The notes under the pieces: model-generated | Databases searched by the model: none | Seen by the model: the letters and a program-made list of their open reading frames with translations, nothing else | What the model was told of the DNA's origin: nothing | Made by a program: the position numbers and the translations under genes | DNA from: an uncultured Candidatus Melainabacteria bacterium | GTDB lineage: Bacteria > Cyanobacteriota > Vampirovibrionia > Gastranaerophilales > Gastranaerophilaceae | Length of the DNA stretch: 64,000 nucleotides | Direction: 5' to 3' | NCBI GenBank assembly: GCA_934693165.1 | Contig: CAKUUX010000003.1 | Location: forward strand, 70,066-134,065 | Shown here: piece after piece, positions 19,238-26,905 of the stretch | Layout of the letters: the number at the start of each line of letters is the position of its first letter | How positions within the stretch are numbered: position 1 is the first letter of the stretch

Positions 19238-19270
19238 AAAAAAGGCTTGAACAAATGTTCAAGCCTTTTT
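19238..19270 (+). terminator. Rho-independent terminator after the 88-residue protein gene
   Basis: AAAAAAGGCTTGAAC and GTTCAAGCCTTTTT form a 14-base stem with an AAAT loop and end in T. The symmetry would let it also stop minus-strand transcription coming from the tRNA-Lys side. Confidence 0.85.
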
Positions 19271-19320
19271 AGTTATTTACTGTCCCGTGAGTGTGACAAG
19301 AGCAAATTTTTAAATTTTTC

Positions 19321-19415
19321 CAAAAAATAAGCAAGGTCTGAAAACCTTGCTATATCTGTATTTAAAAAATGAGTCCGGTGGGATTTGAACCCACGACCAA
19401 GAGATTAAGAGTCTC
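19321..19415. repeat. Left attachment repeat (attL), tRNA-Lys 3' remnant
   Basis: These 95 bases are identical to 28593-28687. They contain the tRNA terminator hairpin and 46 bases of the tRNA-Lys 3' half (19370-19415, minus strand). The identity stops inside the anticodon arm, after GTCTC. The tRNA 5' half is missing here, so this copy is not functional. Confidence 0.92.
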
Positions 19416-19466
19416 ATAGTTGAGAATAAATCTATAATTTATTAGATTGATTTTTTGTTTATATTG

Positions 19467-19495
19467 TTGACTTTTAGCTTTTTGTTTTTTATAAT
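19467..19495 (+). promoter_or_regulatory. Strong sigma-70 promoter at the left end of the element
   Basis: TTGACT at 19467-19472 and TATAAT at 19490-19495 have a 17-base spacer. It drives the ORF6N gene and probably integrase. The repeats at 19526-19550 lie just downstream of its start point and could overlap a control site. Confidence 0.7.
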
Positions 19496-19525
19496 CTTTT
19501 TATAATTATTTGGAATTTTTTGAAA

Positions 19526-19550
19526 TTACTGTCACAAAATTGTCACAAAA
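19526..19550. repeat. Tandem TGTCACAAAA pair at left end of element
   Basis: TTACTGTCACAAAA and TGTCACAAAA follow each other. The same arrangement, with one base changed, occurs at 28550-28574 next to the right attachment repeat. The location near both ends suggests arm-type integrase or excisionase binding sites. Confidence 0.6.
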
Positions 19551-19581
19551 ATATCAAAATAAATTTTTTGAGGTCTTGCAA

Positions 19582-20115
19582 ATGAATGAAAATGAATTAA
19601 CAGTTATTGAAAACAAAATTTTCACTATTAGAGGTCAAAAGGTTATGATTGACCGAGATTTAGCTGAATTATATGGAGTTCAAACATATAGACTTAACGA
19701 AGCTGTTAAACGTAATATAAAACGTTTCCCTGATGATTTTATGTTTAAACTCAATAAAGACGAGCTTAAAGAACTTATCGCAAATTGCGATAGGTTTGAA
19801 ACCCTTAAACATTCTAGCACTACACCGTCTGTATTTACTGAGCAAGGTGTAGCAATGTTATCGAGTATTTTAAACAGCGATAGAGCTATTACTGTAAATA
19901 TAGAAATAGTAAGAGCATTTGTCAGATTACGACAATATGCAATGTTACAAACAGCAAAAGATCAAGATTTAGCAGAACTTAAAAAGATGTTAATGTTACA
20001 TATTGAAAATACGGATAATAAACTTGCTGAACACGATAAAACAATAAGACAAATTATAGGGGTTTTGAATAATTTAATTGAAAAACCAAGAGAAACAAAA
20101 AAGATAGGGTTCTAA
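19582..20115 (+). CDS. ORF6N domain phage regulatory protein
   Basis: A 177-residue DNA-binding protein of the ORF6N family found in phages and mobile elements, often as anti-repressors. The domain spans about residues 5-95: KIFTIRGQKVMIDRDLAELYGVQTYRLNEAVKRNIKRFPDDFMFKL and then PSVFTEQGVAMLSSIL. A helical region rich in Lys and Glu follows. I chose ATG 19582 over a TTG at 19510, because the longer form would have to be translated through the TGTCACAAAA repeats and lacks a ribosome binding site. It precedes integrase by one base, so they form a unit that may control the integration state. Confidence 0.85.
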   Translation: MNENELTVIENKIFTIRGQKVMIDRDLAELYGVQTYRLNEAVKRNIKRFPDDFMFKLNKDELKELIANCDRFETLKHSSTTPSVFTEQGVAMLSSILNSDRAITVNIEIVRAFVRLRQYAMLQTAKDQDLAELKKMLMLHIENTDNKLAEHDKTIRQIIGVLNNLIEKPRETKKIGF

Positions 20116-20116
20116 A

Positions 20117-21220
20117 ATGGGTGATATTCAAAAGAGATTAAATAAAAAAGGTAAAATGTCTTATACTGCAAGAATTAGAGTACAAGGTTATCCTGTAATG
20201 TCTGCAACGTTTCAAAAAAAACAAGATGCTGAAACTTGGATACAAGACAATGAATCTAAAATGCGTAAAGGTATGTATATTAATGATAGTGAGTCATTAA
20301 AGCATACATTAGCAAATTTAATTGATAGATATATAGAAAATGAACTACCAAAAAGAATTGCTTACGGAAACCATATTAAACACCATTTAGATTGGTGGAA
20401 AAATAAACTGGGTAGATATTATCTAGCAAATCTTACACCTGCAAAAATAACAGAATGTAAGGAACTTTTAGAGAATGAACCAAACCAAAGGGCAACAAAA
20501 AGCAACGTGAAAAGAAGTCCAGCAACAGTAAATAGATATTTAGCAAGCTTATCGCTTGTTTTAAATTTTGCTTGTAAGAATTATGGTTGGCTAAATGAAA
20601 ATCCTATGCAAAAAGTTATTAGAAATAAAGAAAAAGCCAATAAAGATAGAATTTTAACACCTGAAGAAATTGAAAGACTTTTAAAAGCTTGTTACGAGTT
20701 TGATTTAAGAGGTGAAAACTATAATAAAGAGACTCATTTATTTATCAATATCGCGTTAGGTACAGGTGCTAGATATAGCGAAATAAGAAATTTGAAATGG
20801 GAAAATGTTGATTTTAAACACCGTCAATTTTATTTTTTAAATACTAAAAATGGCGAAAATAGAGGTGTGCCTATTACAAATGATGTTTATCGAGAACTTT
20901 TAGAGTTTAAAAAGATTAGAAATATTAATAGTGATTATCTTTTTACAACAAAAGACGGCAAAAAATTAATTGATATGCACGTAAGATTTTACAAGGTTAT
21001 CGAACTTGCCAAAATAGAAAACTTTAGATTTCACGATATTAGACATACTGTAGCAAGTAATATTGCTATGAATGGTGGTAGCTTGTTGGATATTGCACAA
21101 GTTACAGGCCATAAAACTATGCAAATGGTTAAAAGATATTCTCATTTAACTATTAATCATACAGCTGAATTATTAGAAAAGACAAATCAAGAAATGTTAT
21201 CTGAAGTTAAAAACAAATAA
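20117..21220 (+). CDS. int: Tyrosine site-specific integrase
   Basis: A 367-residue phage-type integrase that recombines the element with the tRNA-Lys attachment site. The N-terminal arm-binding domain (ARIRVQGYPVMSATFQKKQDAETWIQD) is followed by a SAM-like core-binding domain (residues about 60-165). The catalytic domain shows GTGARYSEIRNLKWENVDF (first Arg), HDIRHTVAS (His-x-x-Arg), GHKTMQMVKRYSHL (His and the Tyr nucleophile at the end). All four key residue types are present, so it should be active. The start directly follows the ORF6N stop codon, suggesting translational coupling. It lies near attL, as is usual for such elements. Confidence 0.95.
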   Translation: MGDIQKRLNKKGKMSYTARIRVQGYPVMSATFQKKQDAETWIQDNESKMRKGMYINDSESLKHTLANLIDRYIENELPKRIAYGNHIKHHLDWWKNKLGRYYLANLTPAKITECKELLENEPNQRATKSNVKRSPATVNRYLASLSLVLNFACKNYGWLNENPMQKVIRNKEKANKDRILTPEEIERLLKACYEFDLRGENYNKETHLFINIALGTGARYSEIRNLKWENVDFKHRQFYFLNTKNGENRGVPITNDVYRELLEFKKIRNINSDYLFTTKDGKKLIDMHVRFYKVIELAKIENFRFHDIRHTVASNIAMNGGSLLDIAQVTGHKTMQMVKRYSHLTINHTAELLEKTNQEMLSEVKNK

Positions 21221-21221
21221 T

Positions 21222-21231
21222 TCATGCCTGT
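21222..21231. repeat. TCATGCCTGT element-specific decamer, first of four copies
   Basis: TCATGCCTGT at 21222-21231 recurs at 24326-24335, and its complement ACAGGCATGA occurs at 22661-22670 and 25957-25966. One near copy (TCATGCCAGT) lies near 28080. I found no exact copy outside the element. Two copies sit just upstream of genes, one overlaps the frameshift extension and one lies in the tape measure gene. Confidence 0.55.
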
Positions 21232-21265
21232 AAATACACACTATCAAAGAAAGGAAATAAGATAA

Positions 21266-21595
21266 ATGAATTTTGCAAACAAAACTATTACTGATGAAAT
21301 CGCTATCGCACAATATCAAAAAATATGGGATAAATTAACAGTTGAACAAATGGCAACGGAATTAGAATTTGATAGCATAGATATAGGAAGAGATTCTTCT
21401 GTTTTAACCGATATCATAAACGGTATGGAAGCTATAAAAGATAAAATAGAAGATGATAAAAACCAAAGAGGAATATATAACAATATTAGTATTTTAGAGA
21501 ATCAGTTATCTTTAGTAGCTGGACATATAAAAGAACTAGAACATAAAGTTTGTTGCTGTTCTTATGCGCTTCAACGTTTTAAAAAGGTTGATTAA
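21266..21595 (+). CDS. Unknown small element protein
   Basis: A 109-residue protein, mainly helical, with heptad-like stretches in SILENQLSLVAGHIKELEHKV and a VCCCSYAL Cys cluster. Not recognised. The ATG follows GAAAGGAAATAAGATAA. It is 3 bases upstream of the HTH protein gene, so the two are co-translated in the early region of the element. It could be an accessory regulator, but nothing in the sequence shows that. Confidence 0.55.
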   Translation: MNFANKTITDEIAIAQYQKIWDKLTVEQMATELEFDSIDIGRDSSVLTDIINGMEAIKDKIEDDKNQRGIYNNISILENQLSLVAGHIKELEHKVCCCSYALQRFKKVD

Positions 21596-21597
21596 TT

Positions 21598-22242
21598 ATG
21601 AAAAATGAAGATAAAACTTTTAGGGAGTTGATGACTGAATATTACGATATTCAAGATCAACAAAACGAAATATTAAAGGATATTATAAGAAACTTAGTAT
21701 GTTTATATGTTAATTCTGAAGTTGAACTAAAAGAACTGGAAAAAGAATTATTGAATATTATAGCATCTTTAAAACTTAGTTACGAAGACAATTTAAGACT
21801 CCTAGAACGTTTTATCTTAAATTTTGATGATATAAAAACTGAAGATAAAATATCGTGTGTTATAAATAAGACATTAAAGTCTTGTTGTGAACCAAAAGAA
21901 ACCTTTAGAAATTTGGTATTACGTATAGTGAAGTTTACAGATTTAGAAAAATTAACAATTAACATGTTTCTTGATAATTATGAAATTAAAGATTTAGCAA
22001 AAATGTTTAATGTTAAAGATACCACAATAAGACGCCGTCTTGATAGAATATTGGTAAAAATTTTGGATAATGAAGACTTAAATAACTTTATACTTAAAAA
22101 ATTACCAAAAATTGAAGAAAAAGCGACAGTGAAAACCTTGAAGGAAATTTTTAATATAGAATTTAATATTGATAAAAAAGAATCGTTTAGTCTCTACAAA
22201 AAATTAAATATTGCACATACTATTTTTAATGAATTTTTATAA
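21598..22242 (+). CDS. HTH protein resembling sigma-70 region 4 / ArpU-like regulators
   Basis: A 214-residue protein. A helix-turn-helix is visible near residues 130-160: LTINMFLDNYEIKDLAKMFNVKDTTIRRRLDRILVKI, the layout of region-4-like domains that read promoters or control late phage genes. The N-terminal half is helical and acidic. It forms a pair with the 109-residue gene 3 bases upstream. A 97-base gap with an A-rich run and a ribosome binding site separates it from the AlpA-like gene. A role as transcription activator of the element's downstream genes is plausible but unproven. Confidence 0.55.
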   Translation: MKNEDKTFRELMTEYYDIQDQQNEILKDIIRNLVCLYVNSEVELKELEKELLNIIASLKLSYEDNLRLLERFILNFDDIKTEDKISCVINKTLKSCCEPKETFRNLVLRIVKFTDLEKLTINMFLDNYEIKDLAKMFNVKDTTIRRRLDRILVKILDNEDLNNFILKKLPKIEEKATVKTLKEIFNIEFNIDKKESFSLYKKLNIAHTIFNEFL

Positions 22243-22339
22243 TTAAAATTTTTTGGGTAATTTTTACACTATCATTTTTCACCCCGAACCTTTACTATCA
22301 ATTTGTAAAAAGAATACAAAAAAATAGAAAGGACAAAAA

Positions 22340-22582
22340 ATGACACAACATGCAGTAATCACAACACAAACAAATCAAAAGCCTGAATTAATTCCAGTAT
22401 CAAAATGGAATGATTATTTTGATTATCCAACACTAGGTGCATTGAGACAATTAATCTTTTACCAAAACACAAACGGTTTTAGTAAAGTCTTACGTAAAAT
22501 GGGGAAAAATAGACTTTATATTAAAACTTCTGCATTTTTTGATTGGGTTGAAGAAATTAACAAAGACAGAATAGAAAATTAA
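22340..22582 (+). CDS. AlpA/excisionase-like small DNA-binding protein
   Basis: An 80-residue protein with the pattern IPVSKWNDYFDYPTLGALRQLIFYQNTNGFSKVLRKMGKNRLYIKTSAFFDWV, a winged-helix layout typical of small phage-type DNA-binding proteins used as excisionases or AlpA-like regulators. A good AGAAAGGACAAAAA ribosome binding site precedes the ATG. It stands alone between gaps of about 100 bases, so it may have its own transcript. I favour excisionase, because the element carries an integrase and paired arm-like sites, but the sequence does not prove it. Confidence 0.65.
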   Translation: MTQHAVITTQTNQKPELIPVSKWNDYFDYPTLGALRQLIFYQNTNGFSKVLRKMGKNRLYIKTSAFFDWVEEINKDRIEN

Positions 22583-22696
22583 TTAATTTCTAGGCTGTCA
22601 GAATGGCTGTATTTTGATTTTTTATATCTACTGGAATAGGATTTTATCGTTAAAAATTTTACAGGCATGATAAAAGGCAAAATAAGGGGAGAATAT

Positions 22697-23563
22697 ATGG
22701 CAAATAAAAACGGTGCCATTTTTGACACCGATAAGTCTTGCACAAGTATTATATCACAAGACTATAATATCGTAAATATGAATACTCAAAACGGTTACGT
22801 TAAAATTTATAGATCGATTCTTGAATGGCAATGGTATACAGATGTTAATACTTGCCAATTATTCATATATTGTTTATTGAAAGCAAATCATAAAGACAAT
22901 AAATTTAATGGAATAATCATAAAACGTGGACAATTTTTGACGAGTTTTAATAAACTAAGTGAAGACACAGGCTTAACAATTAGTAAAATTAGAACATCTT
23001 TAAAAAAGCTAATTTTGACACGAGAATTGACACAAACTCCATTAAGCCGATATTCAATTATAACCGTAAATAATTATGATGAATACCAAGAAAATAGCAT
23101 GAACTTTGACAAGCAAATCGCATGCAAATCGCAAGCTAATGACATGCTAATGACATCAAACAATAATGATAATAATGATAAGAATGAAAAGAATGATAAT
23201 ATTTATTTTAGCGAAAAAAACAAAATAGATCCTTTTATAAATCCTATAAAAGATTATTTCTGCAAAAAATATCTGAAGATTTTTAATAATAAAGCTAGAT
23301 TATCAAACCAAATGAGTCATAGATTGATAGAATTAAATTCTGAAATCGAAGATTTTAAGGAAACTATTCCAATAGTTTTGAATAAGTTAAAAAATATCAA
23401 ATTTACATATAGCGATAATTCAACTCATAAACCTTCTCTAACATGGTTACTTACGGGTGATAACTATTTCAAAGTTTTAGAGGGGCAATTTGATAAACAG
23501 GAAAATGACAGCGAAAAATTTTATAGAGAAATGAAAGCTAGAGAACAAATTGGCGAAATTTAG
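22697..23563 (+). CDS. Phage replication protein with winged-helix N-terminal domain (DnaD/O-like)
   Basis: A 288-residue protein. Residues about 20-135 contain YVKIYRSILEWQWYTDVNTCQLFIYCLLKANH followed by IIKRGQFLTSFNKLSEDTGLTISKIRTSLKKL and a strand pair ending SIITVNNYDEYQ, the winged-helix domain of phage replisome-organiser proteins. An Asn/Asp-rich linker leads to a C-terminal domain with PSLTWLLTGDNYFKVLEG, a phage replication C-terminal pattern. It probably loads the host helicase at an origin in the element. ATG 22697 was chosen for its GGGGAGAATAT ribosome binding site over an ATG 30 bases upstream. One TCATGCCTGT site lies 27 bases before this start. Confidence 0.65.
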   Translation: MANKNGAIFDTDKSCTSIISQDYNIVNMNTQNGYVKIYRSILEWQWYTDVNTCQLFIYCLLKANHKDNKFNGIIIKRGQFLTSFNKLSEDTGLTISKIRTSLKKLILTRELTQTPLSRYSIITVNNYDEYQENSMNFDKQIACKSQANDMLMTSNNNDNNDKNEKNDNIYFSEKNKIDPFINPIKDYFCKKYLKIFNNKARLSNQMSHRLIELNSEIEDFKETIPIVLNKLKNIKFTYSDNSTHKPSLTWLLTGDNYFKVLEGQFDKQENDSEKFYREMKAREQIGEI

Positions 23564-23589
23564 TCATATTGTTCAGAAAGGGAAAATAA

Positions 23590-23997
23590 ATGGCAGAAAC
23601 AATCACAAGAACAGATTTTATAATATCAATGCTTGATTTTTTTAGAGTAAAAGAAGAATCAAGAAGAAAGGAATTTGCGATATATGATGAGATTTTGACA
23701 ACTAAAGATAAAGTAGATTGGTGCAAATTTAAAAAATATGTATTTAAAAACGCTCAATCTAGACATAATATCCCGGCTCCGTCTTATTTTTACGACTTAT
23801 TACCGTCATTCAAAATCCACGAAAAAGGTATTGTTGGAGATACCTATCGAGTTACCACAAAATCAAATGGGGGTATTTCAGAGCTTGAATTTACGGAGGT
23901 ATCTTGGGCAAAAAAGACCATGAAAGATTTAGAGACTGATTTGGGTAAAAGAATTGTAAAATGTCAGCGAATACGTAAAGAAACTGACGAAATATAA
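23590..23997 (+). CDS. Unknown element protein
   Basis: A 135-residue basic protein with no recognised family. It has a helical N-terminus (MAETITRTDFIISMLDFF), a central KFKKYVFKNAQSRHNIPAPSYFYDLLPSF and a Lys-rich C-terminus. A GAAAGGGAAAATAA ribosome binding site precedes the ATG. Its position between the replication gene and the tail chaperone gene suggests a phage accessory function, perhaps DNA binding, but this is only positional. Confidence 0.5.
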   Translation: MAETITRTDFIISMLDFFRVKEESRRKEFAIYDEILTTKDKVDWCKFKKYVFKNAQSRHNIPAPSYFYDLLPSFKIHEKGIVGDTYRVTTKSNGGISELEFTEVSWAKKTMKDLETDLGKRIVKCQRIRKETDEI

Positions 23998-24018
23998 TAA
24001 CAAAGAAAGGAAAAGAAA

Positions 24019-24315
24019 ATGGAACAAAATTTAGTTTTAAAATTGCAACAACCGATTGATTTTGAGGGTAAAACGTACAATGAGATAGATTTATCAAAAT
24101 TAGAAAACTTGTCAGCAACTGATTTAGGAAAAATTGAAAACCTTTATCAAAATAAATATCCTGGAGAAATAGGAATTGTTAAAGAATTTTCAAGTAACTA
24201 CTATGCTGTAATTGCTAATTATATAACGTCTTTACCATTCGAAATGATTGACTTAATGAAAATACGTGACTTTATGAGAATGAAAGTATTAATTCAAAAT
24301 TTTTTATTTTCATAG
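24019..24315 (+). CDS. Phage tail assembly chaperone (short, zero-frame product)
   Basis: A 98-residue protein resembling the Mu gp41-type tail assembly chaperones: LVLKLQQPIDFEGKTYNEIDLSKLENLSATDLGKIENLY is the characteristic start. These proteins coat the tape measure protein during tail assembly. As in many tailed phages, the gene ends in a slippery sequence that allows a longer product; see 24297-24306 and 24306-24473. It lies directly before the tape measure gene, the conserved order. The ATG follows AAAGGAAAAGAAA. Confidence 0.75.
   Translation: MEQNLVLKLQQPIDFEGKTYNEIDLSKLENLSATDLGKIENLYQNKYPGEIGIVKEFSSNYYAVIANYITSLPFEMIDLMKIRDFMRMKVLIQNFLFS
24297..24306 (+). promoter_or_regulatory. 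Probable -1 ribosomal frameshift site
   Basis: In the zero frame the codons read CAA AAT TTT TTA, giving two overlapping canonical heptamers, A AAT TTT (24297-24303) and T TTT TTA (24300-24306). The second is the well-known U UUU UUA slippery type. The zero-frame stop lies 7 bases further on, at 24313-24315, while the -1 frame stays open to 24473. The location at the end of a tail chaperone gene is where such sites occur in lambda, Mu-like and other phages. Confidence 0.75.
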
Positions 24316-24473
24316 GTATAGAGTCTCATGCCTGTCTACGTGAGGTTAAAAAGCTATGTTTACTTTATTCAATATTTTTGAATACGAGCTTTGAATATCT
24401 ATACAAAATGCCAATTGTTGAATTATTAGACATTGTAGAACTTTTGAAAGAGGTAAAAATTAATGACAAGTAA
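24306..24473 (+). CDS. Frameshift extension of the tail assembly chaperone (gpGT-like C-terminal part)
   Basis: After a -1 slip at 24300-24306 translation would continue for 55 codons to TAA 24471-24473, giving a fusion of about 151 residues. The extension has no strong start of its own. It ends with FEYLYKMPIVELLDIVELLKEV, an amphipathic helical pattern like second-part tail chaperones. It overlaps the first 11 bases of the tape measure gene, as expected for this arrangement. Without the slip these 150 bases would be an unexplained gap in a tight gene cluster. Confidence 0.65.
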   Translation: MFIGIESHACLREVKKLCLLYSIFLNTSFEYLYKMPIVELLDIVELLKEVKINDK

Positions 24474-26115
24474 GAGAAAAGAGTTTAGAACCGATATTGT
24501 AATCGGTGGTAAAGTCAATAAAACAATGCAAAAAGCCACTAAAACAGCTTGCAAGTATTTAGGACAGCTTAAAGGTGTTGCTCTTGCTTCTGTCGGTGTT
24601 GCATCTGCAGGTATGATGTTTAATAATATCAAAAACTTTTTAGGTGAATGTGTTGAAAAATCAAAAGACCAATTAGAAGCAGAGCTAAAATTGCGTAATG
24701 CAGTTCAAAACTCTGCTATCTATCGTGGTAAAGACTTAAAAACACTCAAACAAGTTAACCACCAGCTTTTAAACGAAGCTAGTTATTTGCAAAAAATTGG
24801 TGTTATTGGTGATGAAGTTACTATTGCAGGTCAACAACAACTCATGAACTATGGCTTGTCAACCGACCAAGTTAATAAAATATTACCTGGTATGACAAAC
24901 TTACTTGTTAAACAAAAAGGCTTGAAAGCAACTCAAGAAGATGCAATCGCCGTAGCTAAATTATTCGGTAAGGTTTTAGCTGGTAATGCTGGAGCATTAA
25001 AGAAACAAGGCATTCTTTACACAAAAGCCGAAGAAAACATTTTCAAAAATGGTACAAAAGCTCAAAAATTAGCCACTTTAACAAAATTACTTAATAACAA
25101 TGTGCGTAATTTAAATAGAGAAATGGCTAACGAACCTGAAGGTAAGATACAACAATGTAGCAACCTTTGGGGAGATATGTACGAACGTGTCGGAATTAAA
25201 TTATTACCAGTAATGGCAGATTTAGCAGATGTCGGAATTGCTGTTATGCCTTACGTTGAAAAACTTTGTTATGCTGGTATAACTGGTTTTGATAATTTTT
25301 ATAATTTTGCAAAACAAGCTATCGATTTTATCCAAGTTAATGGAATTACCTCTATGACTGGATTTAAAGATGTTTGCGTTATAACTGGGGGCATTCTTGC
25401 TGGTATAATAACATTCAATGTAATCAAAGGCTTTATGGACTTGTCACATTGGATTGCAGTTACAAAACGAGCTATGAGAATAGCTAATATGGAAAGTACA
25501 GCAATGTACTTCTTAATGCGTGGAAATCTTGTAAAAGCTCTTATTGCTGGTAAGGCTGCTTTAATTGGATATGCTCGAGAAGTTTGGGCGAGTGTTTGGG
25601 CAATGAGAGGTTTTAAGCTTGCTCTTGCAAGTACCGGTTTTGGATTATTAATAGTTGCACTTGGTGAAATTGTCGTCCATTGGAAAGATATTGTAAATTG
25701 GACTACAAAAGCAATTGATGTTACTAGAAAGTATCTAGGTCTCAATAAAGATAGTAATAACAAATCAAACTTAGACGGCTTTAACTCAAAAAATCCAGTT
25801 ATTACAAATCCTAAAAATAACTTTATAAAACGACATAACGCATTGGGTAGTAGTTCTTTTGTCGGTGGTCTTACTTGGGTAGGAGAATATGGTCCTGAAG
25901 TTGTAAACTTGCCAAGAGGTTCGCAAGTGTTATCTAAAAACAAGTCTGAAAGTCTTACAGGCATGAGTTTTACAAATAACTTCCATATAACCATTCAAGG
26001 CAATGCTGATGAGAAAGTCGTTAAAAATGCTGTAACTGATTCTATGAAAGAATTTGAAAGAAAATTTAATATAATGATGAACAATAGAAAAAGATTAGGC
26101 TATTCCCCTATTTAG
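24463..26115 (+). CDS. Tail tape measure protein
   Basis: A 550-residue tape measure protein, which sets tail length and helps DNA delivery. It has an N-terminal basic helix, a long Ala/Lys-rich helical region (residues 20-270), hydrophobic segments around 300-420 and a C-terminal GGLTWVGEYGPEVVNLPRGSQVLS, a motif common at the end of tape measure proteins. It is short, which would fit a short tail or a reduced protein. The start ATG lies inside the chaperone extension frame. It is the only large structural gene of the element, with no tube, sheath or baseplate genes next to it. Confidence 0.85.
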   Translation: MTSKRKEFRTDIVIGGKVNKTMQKATKTACKYLGQLKGVALASVGVASAGMMFNNIKNFLGECVEKSKDQLEAELKLRNAVQNSAIYRGKDLKTLKQVNHQLLNEASYLQKIGVIGDEVTIAGQQQLMNYGLSTDQVNKILPGMTNLLVKQKGLKATQEDAIAVAKLFGKVLAGNAGALKKQGILYTKAEENIFKNGTKAQKLATLTKLLNNNVRNLNREMANEPEGKIQQCSNLWGDMYERVGIKLLPVMADLADVGIAVMPYVEKLCYAGITGFDNFYNFAKQAIDFIQVNGITSMTGFKDVCVITGGILAGIITFNVIKGFMDLSHWIAVTKRAMRIANMESTAMYFLMRGNLVKALIAGKAALIGYAREVWASVWAMRGFKLALASTGFGLLIVALGEIVVHWKDIVNWTTKAIDVTRKYLGLNKDSNNKSNLDGFNSKNPVITNPKNNFIKRHNALGSSSFVGGLTWVGEYGPEVVNLPRGSQVLSKNKSESLTGMSFTNNFHITIQGNADEKVVKNAVTDSMKEFERKFNIMMNNRKRLGYSPI

Positions 26116-26166
26116 TAATAGGATTTCATAAAATCAACTATACTACTCTTAATTAATTTAAGAGTC

Positions 26167-26208
26167 CACGCATTAGAAATTTAAAACATTTCTTTTGCGT
26201 GTTTTTTT
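26167..26208 (+). terminator. Terminator after the tail gene cluster
   Basis: CACGCATTAGAAAT and ATTTCTTTTGCGTG form an imperfect long stem followed by seven T. It separates the tail genes from the Panacea-domain pair. The rest of 26116-26462 holds no convincing gene, only an AT-rich stretch with the next promoter. Confidence 0.75.
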
Positions 26209-26412
26209 ATTGGTTGTTAGATTTTTGAAACTATTTGTTTTTACTTTAGCTACACAAATTTTTACAATTCCTAAAAATCAATGGTGGTTTAAATTTATAT
26301 CAAATCTTTGGAGGAGTTTTTAATTGATATTGTGTGATATTATTTGACTATACGGTATGTAAATTCTACTATTGTAGGTGTAGGGGAGGGAGAGTGTTCA
26401 GAAATGTTATAA

Positions 26413-26436
26413 AGTACCCACTTTGTGGAATATAAT
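26413..26436 (+). promoter_or_regulatory. Promoter region with small palindrome before the Panacea-domain gene
   Basis: TATAAT at 26431-26436 lies 26 bases before the start codon. Directly upstream, CCAC-TTT-GTGG at 26418-26428 is a perfect inverted repeat within the -10/-35 spacer, the usual place for an autoregulatory operator. An operator role is inferred from position. Confidence 0.5.
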
Positions 26437-26462
26437 ATTTCTAGAGCAAAAAGGTGTTAACA

Positions 26463-26900
26463 ATGTATAAAGCATTAGATGTTGCAAAGTATATAATAAC
26501 GTATTGCTTTAATCAAAATAAACCAATCAGTAACTTAAAATTACAAAAGATTTTGTATTTTTTGTGGGTTGATTTTTATAAACAAACCCAAGAAAGTCTC
26601 TTTAAAGAATATATTTACGCTTGGAAATTAGGTCCTGTTGTGCCAGAAGTTTATTATGAATTTTGTTCATATGCTGGATTGCCAATAACAGAGATTTTTA
26701 ACCTTGATAGCTTAATTGATAAAGCTCAACAAGATACTATTAACAATATTATTGACAAGTATATAGATAGCTCTGCATACTGTCTTGTCGAAGAAACGCA
26801 TAAATGTGGTTCACCTTGGGCAATAACATATAAAGATGGTGAAGGTGCCCGTGATATTATATCTTTTGAATTAATTAAGCGAAGTTTGGAGATTGCTTAA
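26463..26900 (+). CDS. Panacea/SocA-like (DUF4065) antitoxin-type protein
   Basis: A 145-residue protein with the DUF4065 signature: YKALDVAKYIITYCFNQNKPISNLKLQKILYFLWVDFYK at residues 1-39, then YAWKLGPVVPEVYYEF and a C-terminal WAITYKDGEGARDII. Panacea-domain proteins are antitoxins of bipartite systems with very different toxins, often in prophages, and neutralise them by direct contact. ATG 26463 follows AAAAAGGTGTTAACA; a GTG 9 bases upstream is less likely. The next gene begins 5 bases downstream, so the two are a co-transcribed pair with their own promoter and palindrome. Confidence 0.8.
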   Translation: MYKALDVAKYIITYCFNQNKPISNLKLQKILYFLWVDFYKQTQESLFKEYIYAWKLGPVVPEVYYEFCSYAGLPITEIFNLDSLIDKAQQDTINNIIDKYIDSSAYCLVEETHKCGSPWAITYKDGEGARDIISFELIKRSLEIA

Positions 26901-26905
26901 AGTTT

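Noticed and set aside
19510..19581. Longer ORF6N protein starting at TTG 19510
   Set aside because: The added stretch encodes the TGTCACAAAA repeats, lacks a ribosome binding site and is not part of the domain.
24326..24473. A separate gene between tail chaperone and tape measure
   Set aside because: The only possible starts are internal ATG codons without ribosome binding sites; the frame is better explained by -1 frameshifting from the chaperone.
25299..25994. A 231-codon open frame on the minus strand inside the tape measure gene
   Set aside because: It is a shadow of the tape measure coding frame, has no ribosome binding site and shows no recognisable domain; the plus-strand frame has clear tape measure features.
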